Shown: positions 25,886 through 34,012 of the stretch, in pieces | How the letters are laid out: each line of letters opens with the position of its first letter | Numbering within the stretch: the first letter of the stretch is position 1 | NCBI GenBank assembly: GCA_045531455.1 | Contig: JAZSEA010000119.1 | Location: 9,321-73,320, forward strand | Reading direction: 5' to 3' | Source: CAG-390 sp045531455 | GTDB lineage: Bacteria > Bacillota > Clostridia > Oscillospirales > CAG-272 | DNA length: 64,000 bases | The notes under the pieces: generated by a model | Database searches by the model: none | The model's input: only the letters and a program-made list of their open reading frames with translations | Told to the model about the DNA's origin: nothing | Position numbers and translations under genes: made by a program

Positions 25886-26764
25886 TTACTCTTTTCCCGC
25901 AAGCGCGAGAAGCTTTTTTAATCTGTGATTCAAACCCGACTTGGTTATAGCGGGAGAATGCTTTGCCGCAAGCTCGGAGAGCGATATCTCGGGGAAATCC
26001 TCGCGCAGAGTTGCGGTCTCCTTGAGCTCATCGGGTAAAGCCGCGAAGCGTCCGCTAGCACGTATCTCCTTTATCGCCTCGACCTGCGCCTTTGCGGCAA
26101 CGGCGGCTCTGCCGATATTTCTGATCTCGCAGTTTGAGTTTCGGTTGATCTGACCGCGGAGCTCGCGCATCAGCTTGCCCTGCATCAGCTCCATAACCGA
26201 CGAGACCGCACCCGCGATCGTCAGAATATCCTCAACGTCCTCGGATCGCTTGAAGATCAGCGATGAAAGACCGTCTCTTTCCGATCTTGACGGAGTGTGT
26301 CCGAGGTCGGAAAAGAAATTTGCCAGAGTTTCCGCACGCGCGGGGTCGTTTATTCGTATCTCGATCCTCGATTCCTTATCGGGATTCGAGAAATTTGCAG
26401 ATGAGAGCAGAACTCCCGCGCAGAAAGCCGTACTGCAGTCGGCGCATCTGAAAAGCGGCGTCACGTCACCCGAGGAAAACTCACGAAGCTTATCGGCAAG
26501 CTTTTCCGATGAAAAGCCTATCTCTGCGGACACGCGGCCGTAGCTGTTCGAATATTCCACCGCCGCTTCCCTTCCGTAGGTCTCGCGGAGAAGCCTGAGC
26601 ATCAGCTCGGACGAGGTTCTCCCCGAAAGCTTGGCGTAAACTCCGCCGTCCGGAGAGTAATCGGCGTTTATAAGTATGCCGAAGAGCATTGATCGGCGGC
26701 AGCACTGCGGAGAATGCAGATTTTCCGCCAGCTCCTCTCTTACGCGCTCGGTAAAGCTCTTCAT
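25886..26764 (-). CDS. whiA: DNA-binding protein WhiA
   Basis: 292 residues. WhiA combines a degenerate LAGLIDADG homing-endonuclease fold (LFGILINADYSPDGG, about residues 30-180) with a C-terminal helix-turn-helix (LSELAAKHSPAITKSGLNHRLKKL). In Firmicutes it affects cell division and chromosome segregation; in actinomycetes it controls sporulation. The start at 26764 (MKSFTERVREEL) overlaps the murB stop as ATGA; a start ten codons upstream would have no ribosome binding site. The usual companion genes rapZ and yvcK are not adjacent; murB lies in front instead, an arrangement seen in some clostridia. Confidence 0.93.
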   Translation of the reverse strand: MKSFTERVREELAENLHSPQCCRRSMLFGILINADYSPDGGVYAKLSGRTSSELMLRLLRETYGREAAVEYSNSYGRVSAEIGFSSEKLADKLREFSSGDVTPLFRCADCSTAFCAGVLLSSANFSNPDKESRIEIRINDPARAETLANFFSDLGHTPSRSERDGLSSLIFKRSEDVEDILTIAGAVSSVMELMQGKLMRELRGQINRNSNCEIRNIGRAAVAAKAQVEAIKEIRASGRFAALPDELKETATLREDFPEISLSELAAKHSPAITKSGLNHRLKKLLALAGKE

Positions 26765-27690
26765 TCGCCCGTACCTACCCTGCGTATCTCGCATTCGAGC
26801 TCAACGCAGTAGTTTTTGCGGATAACAGACTTGATATGTTCAACGAGGTCAAGCACGTCCTTTGCCGTAGCTCCGCCGATATTGATGATGAATCCCGCGT
26901 GCTTTTCCGAGACCTGCGCGCCGCCTACGGTGTATCCCTTAAGTCCCGATTCCTCGATCATTTTACCGACGAAGAGATCGGGTGCGGGACGCTTGAAAAC
27001 GCTTCCCGCGCTCGGGTATTCGAGCGGCTGTTTTGATATTCTTCTCTGCATAAGATCGCGCATAACGGCGTCGATCTCGCTCTTGTTGCCTTCCTTGAGC
27101 GCAAAGGTCGCGCCGACACAGATAAGATTCTTATTTTCGGACAAAACGCTGTGACGATATGAAAGCTCCATTTCGTCCTTTGTCAGCGTATAAAATTCGC
27201 ATTTTTCCGCGTCGAACACATCGCAGGATTCAAGCACGTCGGACACCTGCCCACCATACGCACCCGCGTTCATAACGACCGCACCGCCCACGCTTCCGGG
27301 GATACCATAAGCAAACTCGAGTCCGGTCAGCGAAGCCGTTTTCGCCTTTGAGGCAAGAGCGGTAAACGACATTCCGGCACCCGCATAAATACGGTTGCCC
27401 TCGACCTTCACCTCGTTCATCTTCTCGGTAAAGATCACACATCCGCGGTATCCCTCGTCCTCAAAAAGTATATTCGAGCCGTTGCCGACGACTATGTAAG
27501 GGATCTCGCGATCCACAAGATAAGCAACGACGTATTCAATCTCCGCGGCATTCTTGGGAAACACCGCAAGATCGGCTTTTCCGCCGATTTTGAAGCTTGA
27601 TTTTGAGGAAAGCGGCAGCGCATTCTGGCATTCTATTCCCTCTTTTTCATATTTTCGCATAAGCGACAACAAAACAAGATCTCTGTCCAT
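26761..27690 (-). CDS. murB: UDP-N-acetylenolpyruvoylglucosamine reductase
   Basis: 309 residues, an FAD enzyme that reduces UDP-GlcNAc-enolpyruvate with NADPH in peptidoglycan precursor synthesis. Seen are SSFKIGGKADLAVFP, VVGNGSNILFEDEGYRG (FAD binding), AYGIPGSVGGAVVMNAGAYGG and YPSAGSVFKRP, which holds the catalytic Ser of the SAGS motif, then GYTVGGAQVSEKHAGFIIN with the C-terminal acid region. Length and the missing Tyr loop fit a type II MurB as in Firmicutes. It lies 2 bp after the phosphatase gene and overlaps whiA, forming a three-gene operon. Confidence 0.96.
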   Translation of the reverse strand: MDRDLVLLSLMRKYEKEGIECQNALPLSSKSSFKIGGKADLAVFPKNAAEIEYVVAYLVDREIPYIVVGNGSNILFEDEGYRGCVIFTEKMNEVKVEGNRIYAGAGMSFTALASKAKTASLTGLEFAYGIPGSVGGAVVMNAGAYGGQVSDVLESCDVFDAEKCEFYTLTKDEMELSYRHSVLSENKNLICVGATFALKEGNKSEIDAVMRDLMQRRISKQPLEYPSAGSVFKRPAPDLFVGKMIEESGLKGYTVGGAQVSEKHAGFIINIGGATAKDVLDLVEHIKSVIRKNYCVELECEIRRVGTGE

Positions 27691-27692
27691 AT

Positions 27693-28382
27693 TTACTCCA
27701 ATATTTCAAGAATATCGCGAATATCCTTGATAACATATGTGATATCCATTCCCTCGGGCACTTCCTTTCCCTTGGGATTGAGCCAGCAGGTGTCGATCCC
27801 GTACTCGACGCCGCCCTTGATATCCGAGGTCAGCGAGTCGCCGATGATGAGAGCCTGCGACTTATCGAAATCGGGAATATCCGCCGCTACCGCGTCGAAG
27901 AATCCCTTCTTCGGCTTTGCAACGCCGATGGCGTCCGAAATATAGCACTTTTCAAAATAATCCCTGATCGCGCAACCGCCGAATCGAGCCTTCTGTACAG
28001 CCTCAATGCCGTTTGTGATGATGTACATTTTATATTTTCCGTAAAGTGCACGGCAGACCTCCTCCGCACCGTCGAGGAGCACCGTCTGCTTCATCAGATT
28101 GCCGACGTATGCCTCGGCAAGCATTGCGCCGTCAAGATCAAATCCGTAATGCTCGCAGAACTGCTCGAAACGAAGAACCTTGAGGCGATCCTTAGTCACC
28201 TCTCCTCGCTCAAGCATCTTCCAGAGATTATCGTTGATGCGGCTGTAGGTTTCGATGACCTCGTCATCCGTAGGCAGACCTACCGACTCAAATGTCGCGG
28301 TGATCGCTCTCTTTTCACCAAGCTTGAAATCGAGCAGAGTGTCGTCTGCATCGAAAAGAAGCCATTTATATTTCAAGGACAT
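27693..28382 (-). CDS. HAD-family hydrolase, YjjG type
   Basis: 229 residues. FDADDTLLDF is HAD motif I with the two catalytic Asp residues; IITNG is motif II; the Lys of GVAKPKKGFF and IIGDSLTSDIKGG (motifs III and IV) are present, with a helical cap at about 20-90. This is the subfamily of noncanonical pyrimidine nucleotidases (YjjG/TIGR02254), which clear modified nucleotides. The start at 28382 has GGAGG eight bases ahead. It is the first gene of the phosphatase-murB-whiA operon. Confidence 0.82.
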   Translation of the reverse strand: MSLKYKWLLFDADDTLLDFKLGEKRAITATFESVGLPTDDEVIETYSRINDNLWKMLERGEVTKDRLKVLRFEQFCEHYGFDLDGAMLAEAYVGNLMKQTVLLDGAEEVCRALYGKYKMYIITNGIEAVQKARFGGCAIRDYFEKCYISDAIGVAKPKKGFFDAVAADIPDFDKSQALIIGDSLTSDIKGGVEYGIDTCWLNPKGKEVPEGMDITYVIKDIRDILEILE

Positions 28383-28487
28383 TTTATGTACCTCCATACT
28401 TTCTCAAAATATATTATACAACATAATTCCGAATTTTGCAACACTTAAATTAAAAAATAACTCCGCGAAAACGGTGATAAAAAACTA

Positions 28488-28516
28488 TTGCATTTTTCTC
28501 TCAAATGTGCTATAAT
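28488..28516 (+). promoter_or_regulatory. Promoter of the 28573 forward operon
   Basis: TTGCAT (28488-28493), 17-bp spacer, TATAAT (28511-28516). It should drive the orphan gene at 28573 and possibly coaE downstream, which starts only three bases after it. Confidence 0.7.
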
Positions 28517-28572
28517 GTACTATGTATAATAATATAATGCAAAAATATTGCTAAAATCAAGGAGATAATACC

Positions 28573-29247
28573 ATGGGAAGACAGATACCGTTATTTGCAA
28601 CCGATTCAGATTTCCATATGCTCCTCGATTTGGTATACAAGCGCGGATTGCACGTTATAGACTATTCGGGCAAAAAGCTTTCGCTTAATGAAATCAAATA
28701 CGTCATTTCGGATGCTTATAAGACCGGTAAGTGTGATCCGCACGCATACATTATCAGAGAAGGCTGGAAAATTGTTTTCTCGGACGGCTATGTAAATCAG
28801 TTGGATTCTGAGGCAATAGAATTGTCAATATGCCGCAGGATCCACGAAAAGATGATCGACCTATCGCCCGTTGATAAGCATTTTCAAAAGGGTGGATTTA
28901 CCGCGATTTCGAGCCCCGAGGAGTCGGATAAATATCACAAAATGCTTGATGAGTATTTGAAAGATCCGATCCTGATTCCGAATCCGAATTACGTTGAAAA
29001 CGGCTACGAACACGGCAGGATCTGGTACCCGACTTGCTTTTTCGGCGAAAACGGCAAGACTTCATCGCCAACAAGAGAATTAGGCAAAGAATATAACATA
29101 CTTGTTCGCGCAATAAAGAAGATATCGATCAGATCCGACGATAAATTGCCATTCTATATGCTTCCCGATGCAACGGAAAAATTCAGAAGAAATGCATTTA
29201 TTCCTCGTTCGGGTAGCTATACAATCAGTTTCAGTGAAGGAGAATAA
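28573..29247 (+). CDS. Hypothetical protein
   Basis: 224 residues, soluble, not recognised. It opens MGRQIPLFATDSDFHMLLDL, and has no signal peptide, membrane segment or common catalytic motif. A mixed alpha/beta composition and a long loop with aromatic and charged residues (NYVENGYEHGRIWYPTCFF) are seen. A similar layout (query-independent small cytosolic protein with a DSDF.ML start) is typical of immunity-like or accessory proteins, but nothing in the sequence proves that. Codon use is more AT-rich than coaE next to it, which suggests later acquisition. It has its own promoter and ends 3 bp before coaE. Confidence 0.55.
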   Translation: MGRQIPLFATDSDFHMLLDLVYKRGLHVIDYSGKKLSLNEIKYVISDAYKTGKCDPHAYIIREGWKIVFSDGYVNQLDSEAIELSICRRIHEKMIDLSPVDKHFQKGGFTAISSPEESDKYHKMLDEYLKDPILIPNPNYVENGYEHGRIWYPTCFFGENGKTSSPTRELGKEYNILVRAIKKISIRSDDKLPFYMLPDATEKFRRNAFIPRSGSYTISFSEGE

Positions 29248-29250
29248 AAA

Positions 29251-29838
29251 ATGTACGTCATCGGCGTAACAGGTCCGAGCGGAGCGGGAAAATCGCTTTT
29301 TTGCTCATACTTTGAGGAAGCGGGTTGCCTGCATCTCGACTGCGATAAAATTTACCATTCGCTCGTCGACTCTCCCTCCGAATGCACGCGCGCGCTTGAG
29401 GCTGAATTCGGTCCGTCCGTCATAAATCCCGACGGAAGCCTCTGCCGTCCCGCGCTTGCCGAGATCGTTTTTGCCCCCGGTGCCGACGAGCTTCGCGGCA
29501 AGCTCAACAGGATCACCCATGCGTTCGTTCTCGCGGAAGTCCGCAAAGCAATTTCAAATACCGATAGATCATGCGCCATCATCGACGCTCCCCTTCTCTT
29601 CGAGGCGGAATACGAAAATGAATGCGATCTCACCGTTGCGCTCCTCGCTCCTCCCGAGGAAAGACTCGCGCGTCTTATGGCGCGTGATAACCGCCCCGTC
29701 GAAGCTCTCCGCGCAAGAATGGCAGCCGCCCCGAGCGATGAATTCTATTCCTCCCGCGCGAACGTCACCGTCGTCAATGACGGCGATGAGGACAAGCTCA
29801 GAGCCGTCGCACAGAAGATACTGAACCTGATCAAATGA
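29251..29838 (+). CDS. coaE: Dephospho-CoA kinase
   Basis: 195 residues. The last step of coenzyme A synthesis: phosphorylation of dephospho-CoA at the ribose 3'-OH. GVTGPSGAGKSLF is the P-loop (about 5-17), LDCDKIYHSLVD the substrate-site segment with the conserved DxD, IIDAPLLFEAEYENECD the DAPLLFE motif, and EERLARLMARD the lid. The length is typical. The start codon lies three bases after the previous gene and the stop overlaps the transglycosylase gene (ATGA). Confidence 0.95.
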   Translation: MYVIGVTGPSGAGKSLFCSYFEEAGCLHLDCDKIYHSLVDSPSECTRALEAEFGPSVINPDGSLCRPALAEIVFAPGADELRGKLNRITHAFVLAEVRKAISNTDRSCAIIDAPLLFEAEYENECDLTVALLAPPEERLARLMARDNRPVEALRARMAAAPSDEFYSSRANVTVVNDGDEDKLRAVAQKILNLIK

Positions 29839-30401
29839 GCAGAAAATTTCTAAATTCACTCGTCGTGATCCTCATCCTGATTCTCTCGGTCGGATGCGGA
29901 TTTCTCTACGATATACTATTCACTCAATATCGCCTCCGCGAATATCCGAGGCAGTATAACGACACCGTCATCGCCTGCTATTACGAATACGCCGTGCCCG
30001 TTTCGGTCATTTATGCAACCGTAAAAATGGAAAGCGATTACGATTCGAGCCTTGTCTCGGATGACGAGATCGGACTGATGCAGCTTACCAGAGACGAATA
30101 CGACCTCCTGTCGTCCGAGCTCGGTAAGCGTACCGATTCGGGACTACTCTTCGAGCCCGAGACCAATCTCGACATAGGAACCTACCGTCTCTCGAAGCTT
30201 TACGAAAAGTATCAGAGCTGGCGAAACGTCTATGCCGCTCTCTTTGCGGGTGAGGACACCGTTGACGGTTGGCTCGCGGACCCCGAGAACCTCGGAGAGG
30301 ACGGCGAGCTCGTCATCCCCGATGAAAAAACCGAGAAATACGTAGAAAAATTTGAAAAAACGGTAGAGATCTACCGCGATCTGTATGAATCGGCTAATTA
30401 A
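29835..30401 (+). CDS. Membrane-anchored lytic transglycosylase (SLT domain)
   Basis: 188 residues with an N-terminal membrane anchor (about 5-28). The SLT/goose-lysozyme-like domain contains VSVIYATVKMESDYDSSLVSDDEIGLMQLTRDEYDLL: the Glu in KMESDYDS is the expected catalytic residue and GLMQLT is the conserved motif. It would cleave peptidoglycan glycan strands to give 1,6-anhydro-MurNAc ends. The gene follows coaE with a four-base overlap, the common coaE-SLT arrangement in clostridia. Confidence 0.88.
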   Translation: MSRKFLNSLVVILILILSVGCGFLYDILFTQYRLREYPRQYNDTVIACYYEYAVPVSVIYATVKMESDYDSSLVSDDEIGLMQLTRDEYDLLSSELGKRTDSGLLFEPETNLDIGTYRLSKLYEKYQSWRNVYAALFAGEDTVDGWLADPENLGEDGELVIPDEKTEKYVEKFEKTVEIYRDLYESAN

Positions 30402-30432
30402 TTTTGAATCAATTGAAAGGAAAATACACAAA

Positions 30433-31833
30433 ATGAGCGAAATCAAAACTCCCGCAGAAGCCGCACGCGAGCTTCTCTACAAAAAGAAAACCGTCTACGA
30501 GCGCCGTGACGAGGCTGCAGTCGAGGCTGCTTACGACTATGCAGTAGGCTACGCTAAGTATCTTGATGCCGCCAAGACCGAGCGCGAGGCTGTTGTCACC
30601 TCTATCGCTCTCGCAGAGGCAGAGGGATTCGTTCCCTACTCCTTCGGCGACGAGATCAAGAAGGGCGGCAAGTACTATTACAACAACCGCGGCAAGAATC
30701 TTTTCCTCTTCTCTATCGGCGAAGAGTCTCTTACCGAAGGCATCCGCATCTCTGCGGCTCATATCGACTCCCCCCGCATTGACCTCAAGCAGGTCCCCCT
30801 CTACGAGGACAGCGGAATGGCATTCCTCAAGACACATTACTACGGCGGTATCAGAAAGTACCAGTGGGTAGCAACTCCCCTCGCGCTCCACGGCGTTGTC
30901 ATCAAGGCTGACGGCGAGAGCGTATGGGTATCCATCGGTGAGGATCCCGCAGATCCCGTTCTCTATATCAACGACCTTCTTCCCCACCTCGGTCACAATG
31001 ACGACCGCAAGCCCCTCGGCGAGGCTATTCCCGGCGAAAAGCTCAATCTCCTCGTCGGCAGCCGTCCTCTCGTAAACGAGGCTGACGGCATCAAGCTCAA
31101 CGTGCTCCGCATCCTTAACGAAAAATACGGCATCTGCGAGGAAGATTTCCTCTCCGCAGAGCTTTCCGCCGTTCCCGTCGGAAACGCACGCGACGTCGGA
31201 CTCGACCGCTCGATGATCTGCGCTTACGGCCACGATGACCGCGTTTGCGCTTATCCCGCAATGACCGCCATGTTCGAGGCACTCAAGATGGGCACTCCCC
31301 ACACTATGATGTGCATCCTCGCTGACAAGGAAGAGACCGGCAGCGACGGCAACAGCGGTATGCAGTGCGACCTCATCCTCGACCTCATCGACGCTATCTG
31401 CGAGTCTCAGAACGCATCTCCCGCGGCAGTCCGCGCGGCTTCGATCTGCCTCTCTGCTGACGTTTCCGCAGCATTCGATCCCAACTTCGGCGAAGCATTC
31501 GAGAAGCGCAATTCCTCCCTTATGTCCTGCGGCGTAGTACTCACCAAGTACACGGGCTCCCGCGGCAAGGGCGGTACAAACGACGCATCGGCTGAGTTCA
31601 TCGGCAGACTCCGCGCTATGATGGCTAAGGACGACGTCGTATGGCAGGCAGGCGAGCTCGGTAAAGTCGACTTCGGCGGCGGCGGAACCGTTGCTAAGTT
31701 CATCTCCAAGCACAACATTGAGGTCGTTGACCTCGGCGTTCCCGTAATCGCTATGCACGCGCCCTACGAGGTCATCTCTAAGGTAGACCTCTACGAGGCA
31801 CACCGCGGCTTCTCGGCATTCAACCGCTATTAA
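30433..31833 (+). CDS. M18-family aspartyl aminopeptidase
   Basis: 466 residues. A zinc metallopeptidase that removes N-terminal acidic or neutral residues. Metal and active-site segments are AAHIDSPRIDLKQ (His-x-Asp), CILADKEETGSDGNSGMQ (catalytic Glu pair) and VIAMHAPYEVISKVDLYEAHRGF (C-terminal His). The ATG at 30433 is chosen because AAGGA lies about ten bases ahead; a start 16 codons upstream would run through the end of the preceding gene. Codon use is strongly biased to CTC, ATC, CGC and GGC, unlike its neighbours, as in highly expressed genes. It is followed by prfA after 3 bp. Confidence 0.92.
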   Translation: MSEIKTPAEAARELLYKKKTVYERRDEAAVEAAYDYAVGYAKYLDAAKTEREAVVTSIALAEAEGFVPYSFGDEIKKGGKYYYNNRGKNLFLFSIGEESLTEGIRISAAHIDSPRIDLKQVPLYEDSGMAFLKTHYYGGIRKYQWVATPLALHGVVIKADGESVWVSIGEDPADPVLYINDLLPHLGHNDDRKPLGEAIPGEKLNLLVGSRPLVNEADGIKLNVLRILNEKYGICEEDFLSAELSAVPVGNARDVGLDRSMICAYGHDDRVCAYPAMTAMFEALKMGTPHTMMCILADKEETGSDGNSGMQCDLILDLIDAICESQNASPAAVRAASICLSADVSAAFDPNFGEAFEKRNSSLMSCGVVLTKYTGSRGKGGTNDASAEFIGRLRAMMAKDDVVWQAGELGKVDFGGGGTVAKFISKHNIEVVDLGVPVIAMHAPYEVISKVDLYEAHRGFSAFNRY

Positions 31834-31836
31834 GAT

Positions 31837-32907
31837 ATGCTCGAGCGACTCGCCAAATTAAACGAAAAATATACCGAGATCTCCGCATCCCTCGAGGATC
31901 CCGCGGTGATCTCGGATATCGAAGGCTATACCAAATTACTCAAGGAATACAAGAATCTCACCCCCATAATCGACGAATACCGCCGCTATCTTGCGGCTGT
32001 TGAGTCGGAAAAGGAGGCTCGCGCCATCCTTGACGATTCCTCCGCCTCCGAGCTCCACGAGCTTGCGCAGGAGGAATTTACGGAAGCCAAGGCTACGATC
32101 GAGGATTCGATCGGCAAGCTGAAGATCCTTCTTCTCCCCCGCGACCCGAACGACGACAAGAACGTCATCGTCGAGATCCGCGCGGGCACGGGAGGCGACG
32201 AGGCAGCGCTCTTTGCGGCGGTGCTTTACAGAATGTATTCTATGTACTGCGACAGCTGCGGCTTCAAGATCTCTGTCGCCAATGCGAACGAGACCGATCG
32301 CGGCGGCTTCAAGGAGATCACCTTCTCCATCGAGGGCGACGGCGCATACTCGCGCTTCAAATTCGAGTCGGGAGTTCACCGCGTTCAGCGCGTTCCCGAG
32401 ACCGAATCGCAGGGACGAATCCATACCTCGGCGGCAACCGTTGCCATTCTTCCCGAGGCTGACGCGGTCGAGGTCGAGATCCTCCCCGCCGACCTCATCT
32501 TTGAATCCTGCAAATCGAGCGGCGCGGGCGGTCAGCATATCAACAAGACCGAATCCGCCGTACGTCTCACCCACAAGCCCACGGGCATCGTCATCGAGTG
32601 CCAGCAGGAGCGCTCTCAGTTCCAGAACAAGGACAAAGCCCTCGCTATGCTCCGCGCCAAGCTCTACGATATGAAGCGCACCGAGCAGGAAAACGCCATC
32701 GCGGGCGCACGCCGTTCGATGGTCGGTAGCGGAGACCGAAGCGAAAAGATCCGCACCTACAATTACCCGCAGAACCGAGTCACCGATCACAGGATCGGTC
32801 TGACCCTCCACAGCCTTGACACCTACGTGGACGGAAACATCGGCGAGATGATCGACGCTCTGATCGCCGCCGACACAGCCGAAAGACTGCGCGGAGAAAA
32901 CCAATAA
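31837..32907 (+). CDS. prfA: Peptide chain release factor 1
   Basis: 356 residues. It recognises UAA and UAG and hydrolyses peptidyl-tRNA. The GGQ motif is in SGAGGQHINKTESAVRLTH; RVPETESQGRIHTSAATVA contains the PxT codon-recognition region of RF1 (RF2 has SPF); the N-terminal coiled domain and the C-terminal NRVTDHRIGLTLHSLD segment are intact. It lies between the aminopeptidase and the Sua5-type gene. prfA is usually next to the methyltransferase gene prmC, which is missing here. Confidence 0.97.
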   Translation: MLERLAKLNEKYTEISASLEDPAVISDIEGYTKLLKEYKNLTPIIDEYRRYLAAVESEKEARAILDDSSASELHELAQEEFTEAKATIEDSIGKLKILLLPRDPNDDKNVIVEIRAGTGGDEAALFAAVLYRMYSMYCDSCGFKISVANANETDRGGFKEITFSIEGDGAYSRFKFESGVHRVQRVPETESQGRIHTSAATVAILPEADAVEVEILPADLIFESCKSSGAGGQHINKTESAVRLTHKPTGIVIECQQERSQFQNKDKALAMLRAKLYDMKRTEQENAIAGARRSMVGSGDRSEKIRTYNYPQNRVTDHRIGLTLHSLDTYVDGNIGEMIDALIAADTAERLRGENQ

Positions 32908-32932
32908 AATCAATTATTTACGGAAGTTTTTT

Positions 32933-33976
32933 ATGAAGACCTTACTGATCAAAGTTGACCCCGAAAATCCGAGCGCGGATGCCCTCGCGCCCGCCGCCGA
33001 AATTCTGAAGCGCGGCGGAACCGTGGTTTTCCCGACCGAAACCGTCTACGGTCTGGGCGGCGACGCCACACACAGCGAAAGCGCGGAAAAGATCTACGCC
33101 GCAAAGGGACGCCCCTCGGATAACCCTCTCATCATTCATATCTCGAAGCCCGAGGAGGCTGAGCCCTACGCCGAGACGAACAAGCTCTGGCATAGGCTCG
33201 CGCGCCATTTTATGCCGGGTCCTTTGACAGTTATCCTTCCGAAAAAGGACACCATCCCGCTGACGGTAACGGGCGGTCTTGACAGCGTCGCCGTACGCTG
33301 TCCCGCCCATCCCGTTGCGCTCAAGCTCATTGAGCTGACGGGGCTTCCCGTTGCCGCACCGTCCGCGAATATCTCGGGCAAGCCCTCTCCGACCTGCGCC
33401 GCTCACGTCATCGAGGATCTGGACGGACGTGTTGATTGCATCATCGACGGCGGCGAATGCACCTTCGGAGTTGAATCAACGATCGTCAAGATCACGGGCG
33501 AGGATTCTCTCATCCTTCTCCGCCCGGGTGCGGTCACGTACGACGCGCTCTGTTGCGTCTGCTCCGACGTTACCGTTTCTGACACGGTAATGAATAAGCT
33601 CAAGGAAAATGAACGTCCGCTCTGTCCCGGCTCAAAATACCGCCATTACGCTCCCGAAAAGCCGCTGACTCTCGTCGGAGGCTCGGATGAGGCACGGATC
33701 GCTTTCTTTGCCGAAAGGCAAAAGGAAGGCGCCGTCATCATATGTTATGACGAGCAGGCAGAGCAGATTGAATCGAATTCGGTCATCACGATCGGCAAAA
33801 AGGACGATCTTGAGGCTCAGGGTCACCGTCTCTTTGCCGCTCTCCGCGAATGCGATTCCCTCGAGGGCAGATGCGTATACGCAAATCTTCCCTCAACCGA
33901 CGGCTTCGGTCTGGCTCTTTACAACCGACTGATCCGTGCCGCCGCGCACACCGTCGTTTATCCCGATGAAAATTAA
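32933..33976 (+). CDS. ywlC: Threonylcarbamoyl-AMP synthase (Sua5/YwlC type)
   Basis: 347 residues. It makes threonylcarbamoyl-AMP from threonine, bicarbonate and ATP for t6A at position 37 of ANN-decoding tRNAs. The YrdC domain shows GGTVVFPTETVYGLGGDATHSESAEKIYAAKGRPSDNPLI and VAAPSANISGKPSPT; the linker CPGSKYRHYAPEKPL and a C-terminal Sua5 Rossmann-like domain follow, so this is the long two-domain version. It sits after prfA, a common pairing in Firmicutes. RBS GGAAG lies about 8 bp before the ATG. Confidence 0.94.
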   Translation: MKTLLIKVDPENPSADALAPAAEILKRGGTVVFPTETVYGLGGDATHSESAEKIYAAKGRPSDNPLIIHISKPEEAEPYAETNKLWHRLARHFMPGPLTVILPKKDTIPLTVTGGLDSVAVRCPAHPVALKLIELTGLPVAAPSANISGKPSPTCAAHVIEDLDGRVDCIIDGGECTFGVESTIVKITGEDSLILLRPGAVTYDALCCVCSDVTVSDTVMNKLKENERPLCPGSKYRHYAPEKPLTLVGGSDEARIAFFAERQKEGAVIICYDEQAEQIESNSVITIGKKDDLEAQGHRLFAALRECDSLEGRCVYANLPSTDGFGLALYNRLIRAAAHTVVYPDEN

Positions 33977-34012
33977 TTTTTGAATATAACTACTTTTATA
34001 TAGAGGTACCAC

